From positions 4,960,001 to 5,024,000 of the forward strand of contig NZ_CP017990.1 of assembly GCF_002208095.1 (NCBI RefSeq): a stretch of 64,000 nucleotides of DNA, given 5' to 3'. The notes under the pieces were generated by a model that saw nothing but the letters and a program-made list of their open reading frames with translations, was not told the DNA's origin and did not search any database. Source of the DNA: Enterobacter cloacae complex sp. ECNIH7 (GTDB lineage: Bacteria; Pseudomonadota; Gammaproteobacteria; Enterobacterales; Enterobacteriaceae). Within the stretch, counting starts at the first letter, position 1, and each line of letters opens with the position of its first letter. The translations under genes and the position numbers were made by a program. This document shows positions 10,112-21,683 of this stretch, piece by piece.

Positions 10112-11596
10112 ATGCTCAGCTCCACCTCGCTTTATGCGGCAATTGATCTCGGTTCGAATAGTTTTCATATGCTGGTTGTGCGCGAGGTGGCGGGAAGCAT
10201 ACAAACGCTGACGCGCATCAAGCGCAAGGTCCGCCTCGCTGCGGGCCTGAGCAGTGACAATCACCTCTCGCCTGAAGCCATGGAACGTGGCTGGCAGTGT
10301 CTGCGGCTCTTTGCCGAACGTCTTCAGGATATCCCGCACGCCCAAATCACCGTGGTCGCCACTGCGACACTCCGCCTGGCGGTTAACGCTGTGGATTTCA
10401 TTGCCAGAGCGCAGGAAATTCTGGGTTGTCCGGTACAGATTATCAGCGGTGAAGAAGAAGCTCGCCTGATTTACCAGGGCGTTGCGCACACCACGGGAGG
10501 TGACGATCGCCGTCTGGTGGTGGATATCGGTGGTGCCAGTACCGAGCTTGTGACCGGTACCGGCGCGCAGGCAACGTCGCTGTTCAGCCTGTCGATGGGC
10601 TGCGTGACCTGGCTTGAGCGCTACTTTACCGATCGGAATCTGGCGAAAGAGAACTTCGACGAGGCAGAAAACGCCGCGCGCGAAGTGTTACGCCCGGTGA
10701 TGGACGAGCTGCGCTATCACGGCTGGAAAGTCTGCGTGGGTGCCTCGGGTACCGTGCAGGCTCTGCAGGAAATCATGATGGCGCAAGGAATGGACGAGCG
10801 GATTACGCTTGCCAAGCTTCAGCAGCTAAAACAGCGCGCCATTCAGTGTGGACGCCTGGAAGAGCTGGAAATTGAAGGCCTGACGCTGGAACGCGCACTG
10901 GTCTTCCCGAGCGGGCTGGCTATTCTTATCGCTATTTTCACCGAACTGAACATCCAGTGTATGACCCTGGCCGGCGGCGCGCTGCGCGAAGGTCTGGTCT
11001 ACGGGATGTTACATCTTTCGGTCGATCAGGATATCCGCAGCCGTACTCTGCGCAATGTGCAGCGTCGTTTTATGGTTGATATCGATCAGGCCGGACGCGT
11101 ATCGCAGCTGGCGTCACGCTTCGCCGATCAGGTCGCTAACGTCTGGGATCTTGACCATCTGTGCCGGGATTTACTGCTGAGCGCCTGCGCGCTACATGAA
11201 GTGGGGCTGAGCATTGATTTTAAGCAGGCACCGGCTCATGCAGCGTATCTGGTGCGAAACCTTGATCTACCGGGCTATACGCCCGCGCAGAAAAAGCTGC
11301 TGGCAACGCTGCTGCTGAACCAGACCAATGCCGTCGATCTCTCCTCTTTGCATCAGCAAAACGCCGTACCGCCGCGCGTAGCCGAGCATCTGTGCCGCCT
11401 GCTGCGTCTGGCTATCCTCTTTGCCAGCCGCCGCCGCGATGATTTGCTGCCAGCCATTAATCTGGTGGCCGATGACGAGAAGCTTTCGCTGACGCTGCCG
11501 GAGAACTGGATTGATCGTCACCCGTTAGGGGCCGAGATGATCGAACAGGAGTGCCAGTGGCAGAGCTACGTGCACTGGGTGCTGGAAGTAAAGTAA
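10112..11596 (+). CDS. gppA: Guanosine-5'-triphosphate,3'-diphosphate pyrophosphatase GppA
   Basis: A 494-aa member of the Ppx/GppA exopolyphosphatase family that removes the 5'-gamma phosphate of pppGpp to give ppGpp, adjusting the stringent-response alarmone balance. The ASKHA phosphate motif [13 protein letters not shown] is at the N-terminus and [12 protein letters not shown] lies near residue 142. The ribosome-binding site is weak (TTAAGAAAAT), suggesting coupling to rhlB six bases upstream. A REP element follows the stop. Confidence 0.95.
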   Translation: MLSSTSLYAAIDLGSNSFHMLVVREVAGSIQTLTRIKRKVRLAAGLSSDNHLSPEAMERGWQCLRLFAERLQDIPHAQITVVATATLRLAVNAVDFIARAQEILGCPVQIISGEEEARLIYQGVAHTTGGDDRRLVVDIGGASTELVTGTGAQATSLFSLSMGCVTWLERYFTDRNLAKENFDEAENAAREVLRPVMDELRYHGWKVCVGASGTVQALQEIMMAQGMDERITLAKLQQLKQRAIQCGRLEELEIEGLTLERALVFPSGLAILIAIFTELNIQCMTLAGGALREGLVYGMLHLSVDQDIRSRTLRNVQRRFMVDIDQAGRVSQLASRFADQVANVWDLDHLCRDLLLSACALHEVGLSIDFKQAPAHAAYLVRNLDLPGYTPAQKKLLATLLLNQTNAVDLSSLHQQNAVPPRVAEHLCRLLRLAILFASRRRDDLLPAINLVADDEKLSLTLPENWIDRHPLGAEMIEQECQWQSYVHWVLEVK

Positions 11597-11609
11597 TACG
11601 CTGAACATT

Positions 11610-11640
11610 GCCGGGTGCGGCTTCGCCTTACCCGGCCTAC
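11610..11640. repeat. REP element between gppA and rep
   Basis: A single palindromic unit with GCCGGGT and ACCCGGC arms around a TTCGCC centre, ending in CTAC, typical of enterobacterial REP sequences. It lies between the convergent gppA and rep genes. Confidence 0.8.
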
Positions 11641-11654
11641 AGATCCCTACGGAA

Positions 11655-13679
11655 TTATCCTTTCTCTTTGGCTTTTGCCAGCATGGCGCGGATGTTTGCC
11701 ACGTTAGCCTGACCCTTGTGCATCCGCTCTTCTGCGGTAATCACTTTGCGCTCCTGTTCCCAGATCAGGTCATCCTGCGGCAGTTCCAGCAGGAAACGAC
11801 TCGGCTCCGGGCGTACCAGTTCACCATACTGGCGGCGCTCTTTACACAGCGTGAACGTCAGCTCTTTCTGCGCGCGGGTGATCCCCACGTAGGCCAGACG
11901 GCGCTCCTCGTCGACGTTATCTTCATCAATGCTGCTCTGGTGCGGCAACAATCCCTCTTCCATGCCGACCAGATACACATACGGGAACTCCAGCCCTTTT
12001 GACGCATGCAGCGTCATCAGCTGAACCTGATCGGCCTCTTCTTTGCTCTCGCCGCGCTCCATCATGTCGCGCAGGGTAAAGCGAGTGACCACCTGCGTCA
12101 GGGTCATTGGCTCGTCGATTTCAGAGCCCTCCAGCATTTCGGTCATCCAGCTGAAGAGCTGGTTAACGTTTTTCATGCGCATCTCAGCCGCCTTCGGGCT
12201 GGCTGAGGTTTCATACAGCCAGGACTCATAGTCAATGCCGTGAATGAGATCGCGCACCGCCGCCACCGGCTCCCGCTCCGCGAGACGCTGTACTTCGCCA
12301 AGCCAGTGGGTGAAGCGGGTTAACGAATCATAACCACGTCCGGTTAACGTCTGGCTCAGCCCCATGTCGAAGCTGGCGGTAAACATGCTTTTGTTGCGGG
12401 TCATCGCCCACTCGCCGAGCTTTTGCAGCGTCGCCGGGCCAATCTCGCGTTTAGGCGTATTCACGATGCGCAGAAACGCGCTGTCGTCATCCGGGTTAGT
12501 AAGCACGCGAAGATAGGCCAGCAGATCTTTGATTTCTGGCCGCGAGAAGAACGACGTGCCGCCCGAGATTTTGTACGGAATGCGGTTCTGCATCAGCATC
12601 TTTTCAAAGACGCGCGACTGGTGATTGCCGCGATAGAGGATCGCGTAATCCTTATATTCGGTTTTGTTGACGAAGTGGTGAGCGATAAGTTCGCCCGTCA
12701 CGCGCTCCGCTTCATGATCCTCATTGTTGGCGCTGAGCACTTTCAGCTCCGTGCCGTAGCCCAGTTCGGAGAAGAGACGCTTCTCAAATACGTGCGGGTT
12801 ATTGGCAATCAGGATGTTTGCCGCCTTCAGGATACGCCCGGAGGAGCGGTAGTTTTGCTCCAGCTTAATCACCTGCAGGGCCGGGAAATCTTTGCTCAGC
12901 AGCACCAGGTTTTGTGGGCGCGCACCGCGCCAGGAGTAAATTGACTGGTCGTCGTCGCCTACCACGGTGAAACGCGCGCGCTGCCCCACCAGCAGCTTCA
13001 CCAGCTCGTACTGGCTGGTGTTGGTGTCCTGATATTCATCCACCAGCAGGTAGCGGATTTTGTTCTGCCAGCGCTCGCGCACCTCTTCATTGCGCTGCAG
13101 CAGCAGCGTGGGCAGCAGGATCAGATCGTCAAAGTCCAGCACGTTACACGCTTTCATATGCGCATCGTACAGACCGTAGCAGTGGGCGAAGATCCGATCC
13201 CGTTCACCTTTGGCGATCGCCGCGGCCTGGGCCGGCGTCATCAGATCGTTTTTCCAGTTCGAGATCGTCGAGATCAGCTGCTGCAACAGCACTTTGTCAT
13301 CTTCGATGAGCCCCTCGGTGAGCTCTTTGAGCAGCGCCACCTGATCGGTGTCATCGAAGAGCGAGAAGTTGGACTTCATTCCCAGCGCCGCATACTCGCG
13401 TTTGATGATATCTAGTCCCAGCGTGTGGAAAGTGGAAATCATCAGGCCGCGCGCCTCTTTACGACCCAGCGTCTGGCCGACGCGCTCTTTCATCTCGCGC
13501 GCCGCTTTATTGGTAAAGGTGACCGCCGCAATGTGTCGCGCCTGATATCCACAGTTGTGGATCAGATGGGCGATTTTGTTGGTGATCACGCGGGTTTTAC
13601 CCGAACCGGCCCCTGCCAGCACCAGGCATGGTCCAGTAACGAATTCGACCGCTTGTTGTTGTCCAGGGTTTAAACGCAT
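11655..13679 (-). CDS. rep: ATP-dependent DNA helicase Rep
   Basis: A UvrD/Rep superfamily 1A 3'-5' helicase (674 aa; 673 in E. coli) that clears proteins ahead of the replisome through DnaB contact and helps PriC-dependent restart. Walker A AGAGSGKT is at 22-29, followed by [10 protein letters not shown] (motif Ia), VDEYQDTN (motif II), [13 protein letters not shown] (motif III), QNYRSS (motif IV) and [10 protein letters not shown] (motif VI). The frame is open five codons upstream, but the ATG at 13679 gives the family start [12 protein letters not shown]. The last residues (LAKAKEKG) differ from E. coli, as expected for an unstructured tail. Confidence 0.97.
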   Translation of the reverse strand: MRLNPGQQQAVEFVTGPCLVLAGAGSGKTRVITNKIAHLIHNCGYQARHIAAVTFTNKAAREMKERVGQTLGRKEARGLMISTFHTLGLDIIKREYAALGMKSNFSLFDDTDQVALLKELTEGLIEDDKVLLQQLISTISNWKNDLMTPAQAAAIAKGERDRIFAHCYGLYDAHMKACNVLDFDDLILLPTLLLQRNEEVRERWQNKIRYLLVDEYQDTNTSQYELVKLLVGQRARFTVVGDDDQSIYSWRGARPQNLVLLSKDFPALQVIKLEQNYRSSGRILKAANILIANNPHVFEKRLFSELGYGTELKVLSANNEDHEAERVTGELIAHHFVNKTEYKDYAILYRGNHQSRVFEKMLMQNRIPYKISGGTSFFSRPEIKDLLAYLRVLTNPDDDSAFLRIVNTPKREIGPATLQKLGEWAMTRNKSMFTASFDMGLSQTLTGRGYDSLTRFTHWLGEVQRLAEREPVAAVRDLIHGIDYESWLYETSASPKAAEMRMKNVNQLFSWMTEMLEGSEIDEPMTLTQVVTRFTLRDMMERGESKEEADQVQLMTLHASKGLEFPYVYLVGMEEGLLPHQSSIDEDNVDEERRLAYVGITRAQKELTFTLCKERRQYGELVRPEPSRFLLELPQDDLIWEQERKVITAEERMHKGQANVANIRAMLAKAKEKG

Positions 13680-13791
13680 GGGAGTGTTGCTCAATCTTCG
13701 AACGGGGTGTGGATTGTAGCAGAAAGCCGGGCGCAGATTTACCGGCTAATGATAAAGTGGAGAAATCGCGTTTAACCCGTAGAGCAGAACC

Positions 13792-14405
<614 letters not shown>

Positions 14406-14410
14406 ACAAC

Positions 14411-14436
14411 AAGGCCTTCTCTAAGAGAAGGCCTTT
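14411..14436. terminator. Terminator after ppiC
   Basis: A perfect 11-bp stem (AAGGCCTTCTC, 14411-14421, with 14425-14435) has a TAA loop and is followed by TTTAATGTTT on the plus strand. The minus strand also has T-rich sequence after the stem, so it may serve ilvC as well. Confidence 0.8.
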
Positions 14437-14445
14437 AATGTTTGC

Positions 14446-14480
14446 ACCCTCTCCCCGCGGGAGAGGGGCGGGGTGAGGGC
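14446..14480. repeat. Palindromic intergenic repeat, CCCTCTCCC type, copy 1
   Basis: A perfect 9-bp stem (CCCTCTCCC, 14447-14455, with GGGAGAGGG, 14459-14467) has a three-base loop and is followed by a GGGGTGAGGG tail. The same arrangement recurs at 61925-61967 downstream of argH. It lies between the converging ppiC and ilvC genes. Confidence 0.7.
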
Positions 14481-14498
14481 ATCAGCCCGCCCCTGTTG

Positions 14499-15974
14499 TT
14501 AACCCGCTACCGCAATACGCTTCATATCGGTCATGTAGCCACGCAGTTTGTGGCCCACTTTCTCGATCTGGTGGCTGCGAATCGCTTCGTTAACATCACG
14601 CAGCTGCGCGTTATCCACCGCACCTTCCGCAATCGCTTTACCCAGATCGCCCGTCTGCAGAGTGGTCATAAACTCTTTCAGCAGCGGTACGCAGGCGTAA
14701 GAGAACAGGTAGTTACCGTATTCTGCGGTATCAGAGATCACCACGTTCATTTCGTACAGACGCTTACGGGCGATGGTGTTCGCGATCAGCGGCAGCTCGT
14801 GCAGTGATTCGTAGTACGCAGACTCTTCGATGATACCGGAATCCACCATGGTTTCGAACGCCAGCTCAACGCCTGCTTTCACCATCGCGATCATCAGAAC
14901 GCCTTTATCGAAGTACTCCTGCTCGCCGATTTTACCTTCATACTGTGGCGCGGTTTCGAACGCGGTTTTACCGGTCTCTTCACGCCAGGTCAGCAGTTTC
15001 TTATCGTCGTTCGCCCAGTCTGCCATCATGCCGGAAGAGAACTCGCCGGAGATGATGTCGTCCATATGTTTCTGGAACAGCGGCGCCATGATGGTCTTCA
15101 GCTGTTCAGACAGCGCGTAAGCACGCAGTTTTGCCGGGTTGGACAGACGATCCATCATCAGCGTAATACCGCCCTGCTTCAGCGCTTCGGTGATGGTTTC
15201 CCAGCCGAACTGAATCAGTTTTTCCGCGTATGCCGGGTCGGTACCCTCTTCCACCAGCTTGTCGAAGCACAGCAGAGAACCGGCCTGCAGCATACCGCAC
15301 AGAATGGTCTGCTCGCCCATCAGGTCAGATTTCACTTCGGCAACGAAGGAAGATTCCAGCACGCCCGCACGGTGGCCGCCGGTTGCCGCTGCCCATGCTT
15401 TGGCAATCGCCATGCCTTCGCCTTTCGGATCGTTTTCCGGGTGAACCGCGATCAGGGTCGGCACGCCGAAGCCACGCTTGTACTCTTCGCGTACTTCCGT
15501 ACCCGGGCACTTCGGCGCCACCATCACCACGGTGATGTCTTTACGGATCTGCTCGCCCACTTCAACGATGTTGAAGCCGTGGGAGTAACCCAGCGCGGCG
15601 CCGTCTTTCATCAGCGGCTGTACTGAACGCACAACGTCAGAGTGCTGCTTGTCCGGGGTCAGGTTAACCACCAGATCCGCCTGCGGGATCAGCTCTTCAT
15701 AGGTGCCCACTTTGAAGCCGTTTTCGGTCGCTTTACGCCAGGAAGCACGCTTCTCGGCGATCGCTTCTTTGCGCAGAGCGTAGGAGATATCCAGACCGGA
15801 GTCACGCATGTTCAGGCCCTGGTTCAGACCCTGTGCGCCACAGCCGACGATGACCACTTTTTTACCCTGAAGGTAGCTCGCGCCATCGGCAAATTCGTCG
15901 CGCGCCATGAAGCGGCATTTGCCCAGCTGCGCCAGCTGCTGGCGCAAGTTCAGTGTATTAAAGTAGTTAGCCAT
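14499..15974 (-). CDS. ilvC: Ketol-acid reductoisomerase (NADP+)
   Basis: A class II (long-form, 491 aa) KARI catalysing alkyl migration and NADPH reduction of acetolactate or acetohydroxybutyrate in valine and isoleucine synthesis. The N-terminal Rossmann motif [14 protein letters not shown] is followed by two related helical knotted domains, as in E. coli. It is divergent from ilvY, the inducer-sensing activator, with the operators in the 152-bp gap. Confidence 0.98.
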   Translation of the reverse strand: MANYFNTLNLRQQLAQLGKCRFMARDEFADGASYLQGKKVVIVGCGAQGLNQGLNMRDSGLDISYALRKEAIAEKRASWRKATENGFKVGTYEELIPQADLVVNLTPDKQHSDVVRSVQPLMKDGAALGYSHGFNIVEVGEQIRKDITVVMVAPKCPGTEVREEYKRGFGVPTLIAVHPENDPKGEGMAIAKAWAAATGGHRAGVLESSFVAEVKSDLMGEQTILCGMLQAGSLLCFDKLVEEGTDPAYAEKLIQFGWETITEALKQGGITLMMDRLSNPAKLRAYALSEQLKTIMAPLFQKHMDDIISGEFSSGMMADWANDDKKLLTWREETGKTAFETAPQYEGKIGEQEYFDKGVLMIAMVKAGVELAFETMVDSGIIEESAYYESLHELPLIANTIARKRLYEMNVVISDTAEYGNYLFSYACVPLLKEFMTTLQTGDLGKAIAEGAVDNAQLRDVNEAIRSHQIEKVGHKLRGYMTDMKRIAVAG

Positions 15975-16126
15975 GGGTGATACCTCGTGATGTTGTGTGT
16001 CTTATTGTTCGGTTCGCGTTTCAGCGAGAATGTACCCACATTACAACAGGAAATTTATTGCGGAAATTGATATATTCACAACGTCATGTTGCAATTTTTG
16101 CAATGTAAAAAGAGGGAGTGGAATCG
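15975..16126. promoter_or_regulatory. ilvC/ilvY divergent operator region
   Basis: In E. coli, IlvY binds tandem sites here and activates ilvC with acetolactate or acetohydroxybutyrate as inducer. The most evident structure is TTGCAA-TTT-TTGCAA at 16089-16103, a dyad just upstream of ilvY consistent with a LysR-type operator. Assignment as the IlvY site is by context. Confidence 0.55.
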
Positions 16127-17017
16127 GTGGATTTACGCGATCTGAAAATGTTCCTGCACCTGGCGGAAAGCCGCCATTTTGGCCGCAGCGCACGGGCGAT
16201 GCACGTTAGCCCCTCCACGCTTTCACGCCAGATCCAGCGCCTTGAGGAAGACCTCGGACAGCCGCTGTTCGTGCGTGATAACCGCACCGTCACGCTCACG
16301 GAAGCGGGTGAAGAGCTGAGGATTTTTGCCCAGCAGACGCTGTTGCAGTACCAGCAGCTGCGGCACTCGATTGACCAGCAGGGGCCGTCACTTTCCGGCG
16401 AACTGCATATTTTCTGCTCCGTGACCGCCGCCTATAGCCATCTGCCGCCCATCCTTGACCGATTCCGCGCGGCGCATCCGTCGGTTGAAATTAAGCTCAC
16501 CACCGGCGACGCCTCCGACGCAATGGAAAAAGTGGTGACGGGCGAAGCGGATCTCGCCATCGCCGGAAAACCCGAAACCCTGCCAGGCGCGGTGGCATTC
16601 TCGATGCTGGAGAATCTGGCGGTAGTACTGATTGCCCCGGCGCTGCCCTGCCCGGTGCGTAATCAGGTGTCGGTGGAAAAACCGGACTGGTCGACGGTAC
16701 CTTTTATCATGGCCGATCAGGGGCCGGTGCGCCGCCGTATCGAGCTGTGGTTCCGTCGTCAGAAAATCAGCAATCCGTCGATTTACGCCACGGTCAGCGG
16801 CCACGAGGCGATGGTGTCGATGGTGGCGCTGGGCTGCGGCGTGGCGCTGCTGCCGGAAGTGGTGCTGGAAAACAGCCCCGAACCGGTGCGCAATCGCGTG
16901 ATGATTCTGGAGCGCAGCGACGAGAAGACGCCGTTTGAGCTTGGCGTGTGCGCACAAAAAAAGCGGCTGCATGAGCCGCTAATTGATGCGTTCTGGCAGA
17001 TATTGCCGAACCACTAG
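16127..17017 (+). CDS. ilvY: LysR-type activator of ilvC, IlvY
   Basis: A 296-aa LysR-type regulator with an N-terminal winged helix (SRHFGRSARAMHVSPSTLSR at about 14-33) and a type-2 periplasmic-binding-like effector domain. It activates ilvC and represses itself. Two in-frame GTG codons exist, at 16118 and 16127; the second matches the start of E. coli IlvY (VDLRDLK) and lies at better distance from GAGGGA. Its stop codon overlaps that of the converging ilvA by a few bases (CTAG). Confidence 0.95.
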   Translation: MDLRDLKMFLHLAESRHFGRSARAMHVSPSTLSRQIQRLEEDLGQPLFVRDNRTVTLTEAGEELRIFAQQTLLQYQQLRHSIDQQGPSLSGELHIFCSVTAAYSHLPPILDRFRAAHPSVEIKLTTGDASDAMEKVVTGEADLAIAGKPETLPGAVAFSMLENLAVVLIAPALPCPVRNQVSVEKPDWSTVPFIMADQGPVRRRIELWFRRQKISNPSIYATVSGHEAMVSMVALGCGVALLPEVVLENSPEPVRNRVMILERSDEKTPFELGVCAQKKRLHEPLIDAFWQILPNH

Positions 17018-18558
17018 CCCGCCAGGAAGAACCTGAACGCCGGGTTATGGGTTTCATCGTGGCACTCATAGCCCAGCTCGTTCAGCCGCGTTTCGAAATC
17101 CGGCTCGTGCTCGCCCAGTTCGAACGCCGCCAGCACGCGGCCGTAGTCGGTGCCGTGGCTGCGGTAGTGGAATAGTGAAATATTCCAGTGCGTGCCCAGC
17201 GTGTGCAGGAACTTGAGCAGCGCGCCCGGTGATTCCGGGAACTCGAAGCTAAACAGACGTTCCCTGAGCGGCTTTGATGGACGCCCGCCGACCATGTAGC
17301 GCACGTGCAGCTTCGCCATCTCATCGTCAGAGAGATCGACCACGCTGTAGCCGCCCTCATGCAGCAGGTTGAGGATCTCTTTGCGCTCCTCCACGCCGCG
17401 GCTCAGACGCACGCCGACAAAAATGCAGGCGTCTTTGGCATCGGCAAAACGGTAGTTGAACTCCGTCACCGAACGGCCGCCCAGCAGCTGGCAGAACTTC
17501 AGGAAGCTGCCCTTCTCTTCAGGAATCGTCACCGCCAGCAGCGCTTCACGCTGTTCACCCAGCTCGCAGCGCTCGGAAACGTAGCGCAGACCGTGGAAGT
17601 TCACGTTCGCACCAGACAGCACGTGCGCCAGTCGCTCGCCGCGAATGTTGTGCTGCGCGATGTATTTCTTCATTCCCGCCAGCGCCAGCGCGCCTGACGG
17701 TTCCGCCACCGCGCGCACATCCTCGAACAGATCCTTCATCGCCGCGCAGATGGCGTCGCTATCAACCGTGACGATATCGTCGAGATACTCCTGACACAGG
17801 CGGAAGGTTTCATCCCCAATGCGCTTCACCGCCACGCCCTCGGCAAACAGCCCGACGCGCGGCAGATCTACCGGATGACCCACATCCAGCGCCGCTTTCA
17901 GGCAGGCAGAGTCTTCCGCTTCAACGGCAATGACTTTGATCTGCGGCATCAGCTGTTTGATCAGCACCGCCACGCCCGCAGCCAGGCCACCGCCGCCAAC
18001 CGGAACGAAGACGCGGTCGAGATGGGCATCCTGCTGCAGCAGTTCCAGCGCCAGCGTGCCCTGCCCGGCAATCACCATCGGGTGGTCGAACGGCGGCACC
18101 CAGGTAAAGCCCTGCTGCTGCGCCAGCTCAATCGCTTTGGCTTTGGCTTCGTCAAAGTTGGCGCCGTGGAGCAGCACTTCGCCGCCGAAACCGCGCACCG
18201 CGTCGACTTTGATATCTGCGGTAGCAACCGGCATCACGATCAGCGCCTTCAGCCCCAGACGAGCAGACGAGAACGCCACGCCCTGGGCGTGGTTGCCCGC
18301 CGACGCGGTAATCACGCCGCGCGCTTTTTGCTCGTCGGTCAGCCCGGCCATCATCGCGTAGGCGCCGCGCAGCTTAAAGCTGTGCACCGGCTGACGGTCT
18401 TCGCGCTTGACCAGAATGACGTTGTCGAGGCGCGAAGAGAGTTTTTCCATTTTCTGCAGGGGCGTAACCTGCACGGCTTCATAGACCGGCGCGCGTAGCA
18501 CCGCTCTCAGATATTCCGCCCCCTCAGGGGCGGCGGATAAGGGTTGTGACTCGGCCAT
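17014..18558 (-). CDS. ilvA: Threonine dehydratase, biosynthetic
   Basis: A PLP enzyme deaminating threonine to 2-oxobutyrate, the committed step to isoleucine, feedback-inhibited by isoleucine. At 514 aa it has the N-terminal catalytic domain with PLP Lys62 (HSFKLRGAY), the glycine-rich PVGGGGLAAG loop and two C-terminal ACT-like regulatory domains. Two adjacent ATGs are present; the second (18558) is at better distance from GGGGG and matches the E. coli length. It is the last gene of ilvLXGMEDA and abuts the ilvD stop. Confidence 0.98.
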   Translation of the reverse strand: MAESQPLSAAPEGAEYLRAVLRAPVYEAVQVTPLQKMEKLSSRLDNVILVKREDRQPVHSFKLRGAYAMMAGLTDEQKARGVITASAGNHAQGVAFSSARLGLKALIVMPVATADIKVDAVRGFGGEVLLHGANFDEAKAKAIELAQQQGFTWVPPFDHPMVIAGQGTLALELLQQDAHLDRVFVPVGGGGLAAGVAVLIKQLMPQIKVIAVEAEDSACLKAALDVGHPVDLPRVGLFAEGVAVKRIGDETFRLCQEYLDDIVTVDSDAICAAMKDLFEDVRAVAEPSGALALAGMKKYIAQHNIRGERLAHVLSGANVNFHGLRYVSERCELGEQREALLAVTIPEEKGSFLKFCQLLGGRSVTEFNYRFADAKDACIFVGVRLSRGVEERKEILNLLHEGGYSVVDLSDDEMAKLHVRYMVGGRPSKPLRERLFSFEFPESPGALLKFLHTLGTHWNISLFHYRSHGTDYGRVLAAFELGEHEPDFETRLNELGYECHDETHNPAFRFFLAG

Positions 18559-18560
18559 CA

Positions 18561-20411
18561 TTAGCCCCCAAGTTTAGATTTATCGCGCACCGCGCCTTTA
18601 TCTGCACTGGTGGCAAGGCTCGCGTAGGCGCGCAGGGCGAAGGAGACTTCACGCTGGCGGTCTTTCGGCGTCCAGGCTTTGTCGCCGCGGGCCTCCTGCG
18701 CTTCACGACGGGCCGCAATTTCCTGGTCGCTCAGCTTCAGCTGAATGCCGCGATTCGGAATGTCGATTTCGATCAGGTCGCCGTCTTCGATGATGGCGAT
18801 GTTGCCGCCGCTTGCCGCTTCAGGGGAAACGTGGCCGATAGAGAGGCCGGAGGTGCCGCCGGAGAAACGTCCGTCGGTAATCAGCGCACAGGCTTTACCG
18901 AGTCCCATAGATTTCAGGAAGGTGGTTGGGTAGAGCATCTCCTGCATGCCCGGGCCGCCTTTCGGTCCTTCGTAGCGAATAACAACCACGTCGCCTTCCA
19001 CCACTTTGCCGCCGAGGATGGCATCTACCGCTTCATCCTGGCTTTCGTATACCTTCGCCGGCCCGGTGAATTTCAGGATGCTGTCGTCCACGCCTGCGGT
19101 TTTCACGATGCAGCCGTTTTCCGCGAAGTTACCGTACAGCACGGCCAGACCGCCGTCTTTGCTGTAGGCATGTTCCAGCGAGCGGATGCAGCCTTCGGCG
19201 CGGTCATCGTCCAGCGTATCCCAGCGACAATCCTGCGAGAACGCCTGGGTGGTACGAATACCAGCAGGACCGGCGCGGAACATTTTTTTCACCGCGTCGT
19301 CTTTGGTCAGCATCACGTCGAACTGGTCCAGCGATTCCGGCAGCGTCAGGCCGAGTACGTTTTTCACGTCACGGTTCAGCAGCCCGGCGCGATCCAGCTC
19401 ACCGAGAATACCGATTACGCCACCGGCACGGTGTACGTCTTCCATATGATACTTCTGGGTACTCGGCGCGACTTTACACAGCTGCGGGACTTTGCGGGAC
19501 AGCTTGTCGATGTCGCTCATGGTGAAGTCGATTTCGGCTTCCTGCGCGGCGGCCAGCAGGTGCAGAACGGTGTTGGTGGAGCCGCCCATGGCGATATCCA
19601 GCGTCATGGCGTTTTCGAATGCGGCCTTGCTGGCGATGTTGCGCGGCAGCGCGCTGGCGTCGTCCTGCTCGTAGTAGCGTTTGGTCAGCTCAACGATACG
19701 CTTACCGGCGTTAAGGAACAGCTGTTTACGGTCTGCGTGGGTCGCCAGCAGCGAGCCGTTGCCCGGCTGAGACAGACCCAGCGCTTCGGTCAGACAGTTC
19801 ATCGAGTTCGCCGTGAACATACCGGAACAGGAGCCGCAGGTCGGACACGCTGAGCGTTCCACCTGGTCGCTCTGCTCGTCAGAGACTTTCGGGTCCGCGC
19901 CCTGGATCATCGCATCGACCAGGTCGAGCTTGATGATTTTGTCGGAGAGCTTGGTTTTCCCCGCTTCCATCGGGCCGCCGGAGACGAAGATCACCGGAAT
20001 GTTCAGGCGCAGGGAGGCCATCAGCATCCCCGGGGTGATTTTGTCGCAGTTGGAGATGCAGACCATCGCATCGGCGCAGTGGGCGTTCACCATATATTCT
20101 ACGGAGTCGGCGATCAGCTCGCGCGACGGCAGTGAATAGAGCATGCCCCCGTGCCCCATCGCGATACCGTCATCCACCGCAATGGTGTTGAACTCTTTCG
20201 CCACGCCGCCGGAGGCTTCGATTTGCTCGGCAACCAGCTTACCGAGATCGCGCAGGTGCACGTGGCCCGGTACAAACTGGGTGAAGGAGTTCACCACGGC
20301 GATAATCGGCTTGCCGAAATCGGCGTCGGTCATTCCGGTGGCGCGCCACAGCGCGCGGGCTCCCGCCATATTACGGCCGTGGGTGGTGGTGGCTGAACGA
20401 TACTTAGGCAT
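18561..20411 (-). CDS. ilvD: Dihydroxy-acid dehydratase
   Basis: An iron-sulphur enzyme (616 aa, as in E. coli) dehydrating 2,3-dihydroxy-3-methyl acids to the 2-oxo acids for valine and isoleucine. Cluster-binding cysteines are visible in [10 protein letters not shown] and [19 protein letters not shown], and the C-terminal [19 protein letters not shown] motif is intact. It lies 60 bp after ilvE in the branched-chain operon and is followed directly by ilvA. The long open frame on the opposite strand is a codon-bias shadow. Confidence 0.98.
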   Translation of the reverse strand: MPKYRSATTTHGRNMAGARALWRATGMTDADFGKPIIAVVNSFTQFVPGHVHLRDLGKLVAEQIEASGGVAKEFNTIAVDDGIAMGHGGMLYSLPSRELIADSVEYMVNAHCADAMVCISNCDKITPGMLMASLRLNIPVIFVSGGPMEAGKTKLSDKIIKLDLVDAMIQGADPKVSDEQSDQVERSACPTCGSCSGMFTANSMNCLTEALGLSQPGNGSLLATHADRKQLFLNAGKRIVELTKRYYEQDDASALPRNIASKAAFENAMTLDIAMGGSTNTVLHLLAAAQEAEIDFTMSDIDKLSRKVPQLCKVAPSTQKYHMEDVHRAGGVIGILGELDRAGLLNRDVKNVLGLTLPESLDQFDVMLTKDDAVKKMFRAGPAGIRTTQAFSQDCRWDTLDDDRAEGCIRSLEHAYSKDGGLAVLYGNFAENGCIVKTAGVDDSILKFTGPAKVYESQDEAVDAILGGKVVEGDVVVIRYEGPKGGPGMQEMLYPTTFLKSMGLGKACALITDGRFSGGTSGLSIGHVSPEAASGGNIAIIEDGDLIEIDIPNRGIQLKLSDQEIAARREAQEARGDKAWTPKDRQREVSFALRAYASLATSADKGAVRDKSKLGG

Positions 20412-20471
20412 GCTTTATTGACTCCCGTCTGACTATTTAATGGGACGGTGCGTGCCGTCCCAAATTTATGC

Positions 20472-21401
20472 TTAGTGATTAACCTGATCCAACCAGCCGT
20501 ATTTATCTTCTGTTTCGCCGGTGAAGAGGCCAAAGAACGCTTGCTGAATACGCTTGGTGACCGGACCGCAGCGGCCTTCGCCCACCTGGATACCGTCCAC
20601 GCTGCGTACCGGCGTGATTTCAGCCGCCGTGCCGGACATAAACACTTCATCTGCCAGATACAGGGATTCGCGGGACAGTACCTGCTCGCGTACTTCGATA
20701 CCCAGATCTTTCGCCAGCTTGATGATGGCGTCACGGGTGATGCCCGGCAGCGCGGACGAGGTGAATGGCGGCGTGAACAAAATGCCGTCTTTCACTTCAA
20801 ACAGGTTTTCACCCGCACCTTCAGAGATGTAGCCATTTACGTCGAGGGCGATACCTTCCTGATAGCCGTGGCGGCGCGCTTCGCTACCGACCAGCAATGA
20901 GGAGAGATAGTTCCCGCCTGCTTTCGCGGCGGTCGGGATAGTGTTTGGCGCAACGCGGTTCCAGGAAGAGACCATTGCGTCGATCCCCTGCTCCAGGGCT
21001 TCTGCCCCCAGGTAAGCACCCCACGGGAACGCGGCAATGATCACATCTGTGGTATAGCCGGCTGGCGGGTTCACGCCCATACCGACGTCACCCACGAAGA
21101 CCAGCGGACGGATATAGGCGCTGGTCAGGTTGTTTTTACGGATCACGTCGCGGCAGGCTTCCATCAGCTCATCAACGCTTTGTGAAACCGGAAAACGATA
21201 AATTTTGGCTGAGTCATGCAGACGCTGCATGTGTTCGCGATGGCGGAACACCACTGGCCCTTTGTGAGAATCGTAGCAGCGGATGCCTTCAAATACGGAG
21301 GTACCGTAGTGCAGCGCGTGGGACATCACGTGGACCTTCGCGTCCTCCCAGCGAACCATCTCACCGTTGAACCAAATGTAATCAGCTTTTTTTGTCGTCA
21401 T
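20472..21401 (-). CDS. ilvE: Branched-chain amino acid aminotransferase
   Basis: A fold-type IV PLP transaminase (309 aa) performing the last step of valine, leucine and isoleucine synthesis with glutamate. The PLP lysine is Lys160 (TAAKAGGNYLSS), and the class IV signature E-GAGENLFEV near 196 is present. It lies 18 bp downstream of ilvM. Confidence 0.98.
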   Translation of the reverse strand: MTTKKADYIWFNGEMVRWEDAKVHVMSHALHYGTSVFEGIRCYDSHKGPVVFRHREHMQRLHDSAKIYRFPVSQSVDELMEACRDVIRKNNLTSAYIRPLVFVGDVGMGVNPPAGYTTDVIIAAFPWGAYLGAEALEQGIDAMVSSWNRVAPNTIPTAAKAGGNYLSSLLVGSEARRHGYQEGIALDVNGYISEGAGENLFEVKDGILFTPPFTSSALPGITRDAIIKLAKDLGIEVREQVLSRESLYLADEVFMSGTAAEITPVRSVDGIQVGEGRCGPVTKRIQQAFFGLFTGETEDKYGWLDQVNH

Positions 21402-21419
21402 TTTTTCGTCCTGTCACGC

Positions 21420-21683
21420 TTAAGCGCGGATTTGTTGTGATGTGGTTGTGCTCTGGCAGATGGCAACATGGGCAACGTCTACCAGCTTTGATAACTGACT
21501 AAACAGTAAGTCGACCGACCGCGGGCTGGCAACGGTTAATTCGATACTGATATTCCGGGCGTCAGTGGCCGCCTCCATATTCATAGAGCAAATCTGAAAA
21601 CCACGATGACGCACCACACGCAAAACGCGTTCTAAGGTTTCCGGGTTGAAGCGAGCCTGTACGGCGACCTGATGCTGCATCAT
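21420..21683 (-). CDS. ilvM: Acetolactate synthase II small subunit
   Basis: The 87-aa regulatory subunit with one ACT domain that stabilises IlvG (AHAS II), the valine-insensitive isozyme. The start overlaps the ilvG stop as ATGA (21680-21683), giving translational coupling and balanced subunits. Confidence 0.97.
   Translation of the reverse strand: MMQHQVAVQARFNPETLERVLRVVRHRGFQICSMNMEAATDARNISIELTVASPRSVDLLFSQLSKLVDVAHVAICQSTTTSQQIRA

Noticed and set aside
18546..19853. 435-codon open frame antisense to ilvD (and similar long antisense frames at 19-1293, 54890-55885, 57371-58483)
   Set aside because: They lie opposite strongly conserved genes in GC-rich DNA, have His/Arg/Gln/Val-rich low-quality composition and no recognisable domain; they are shadows.
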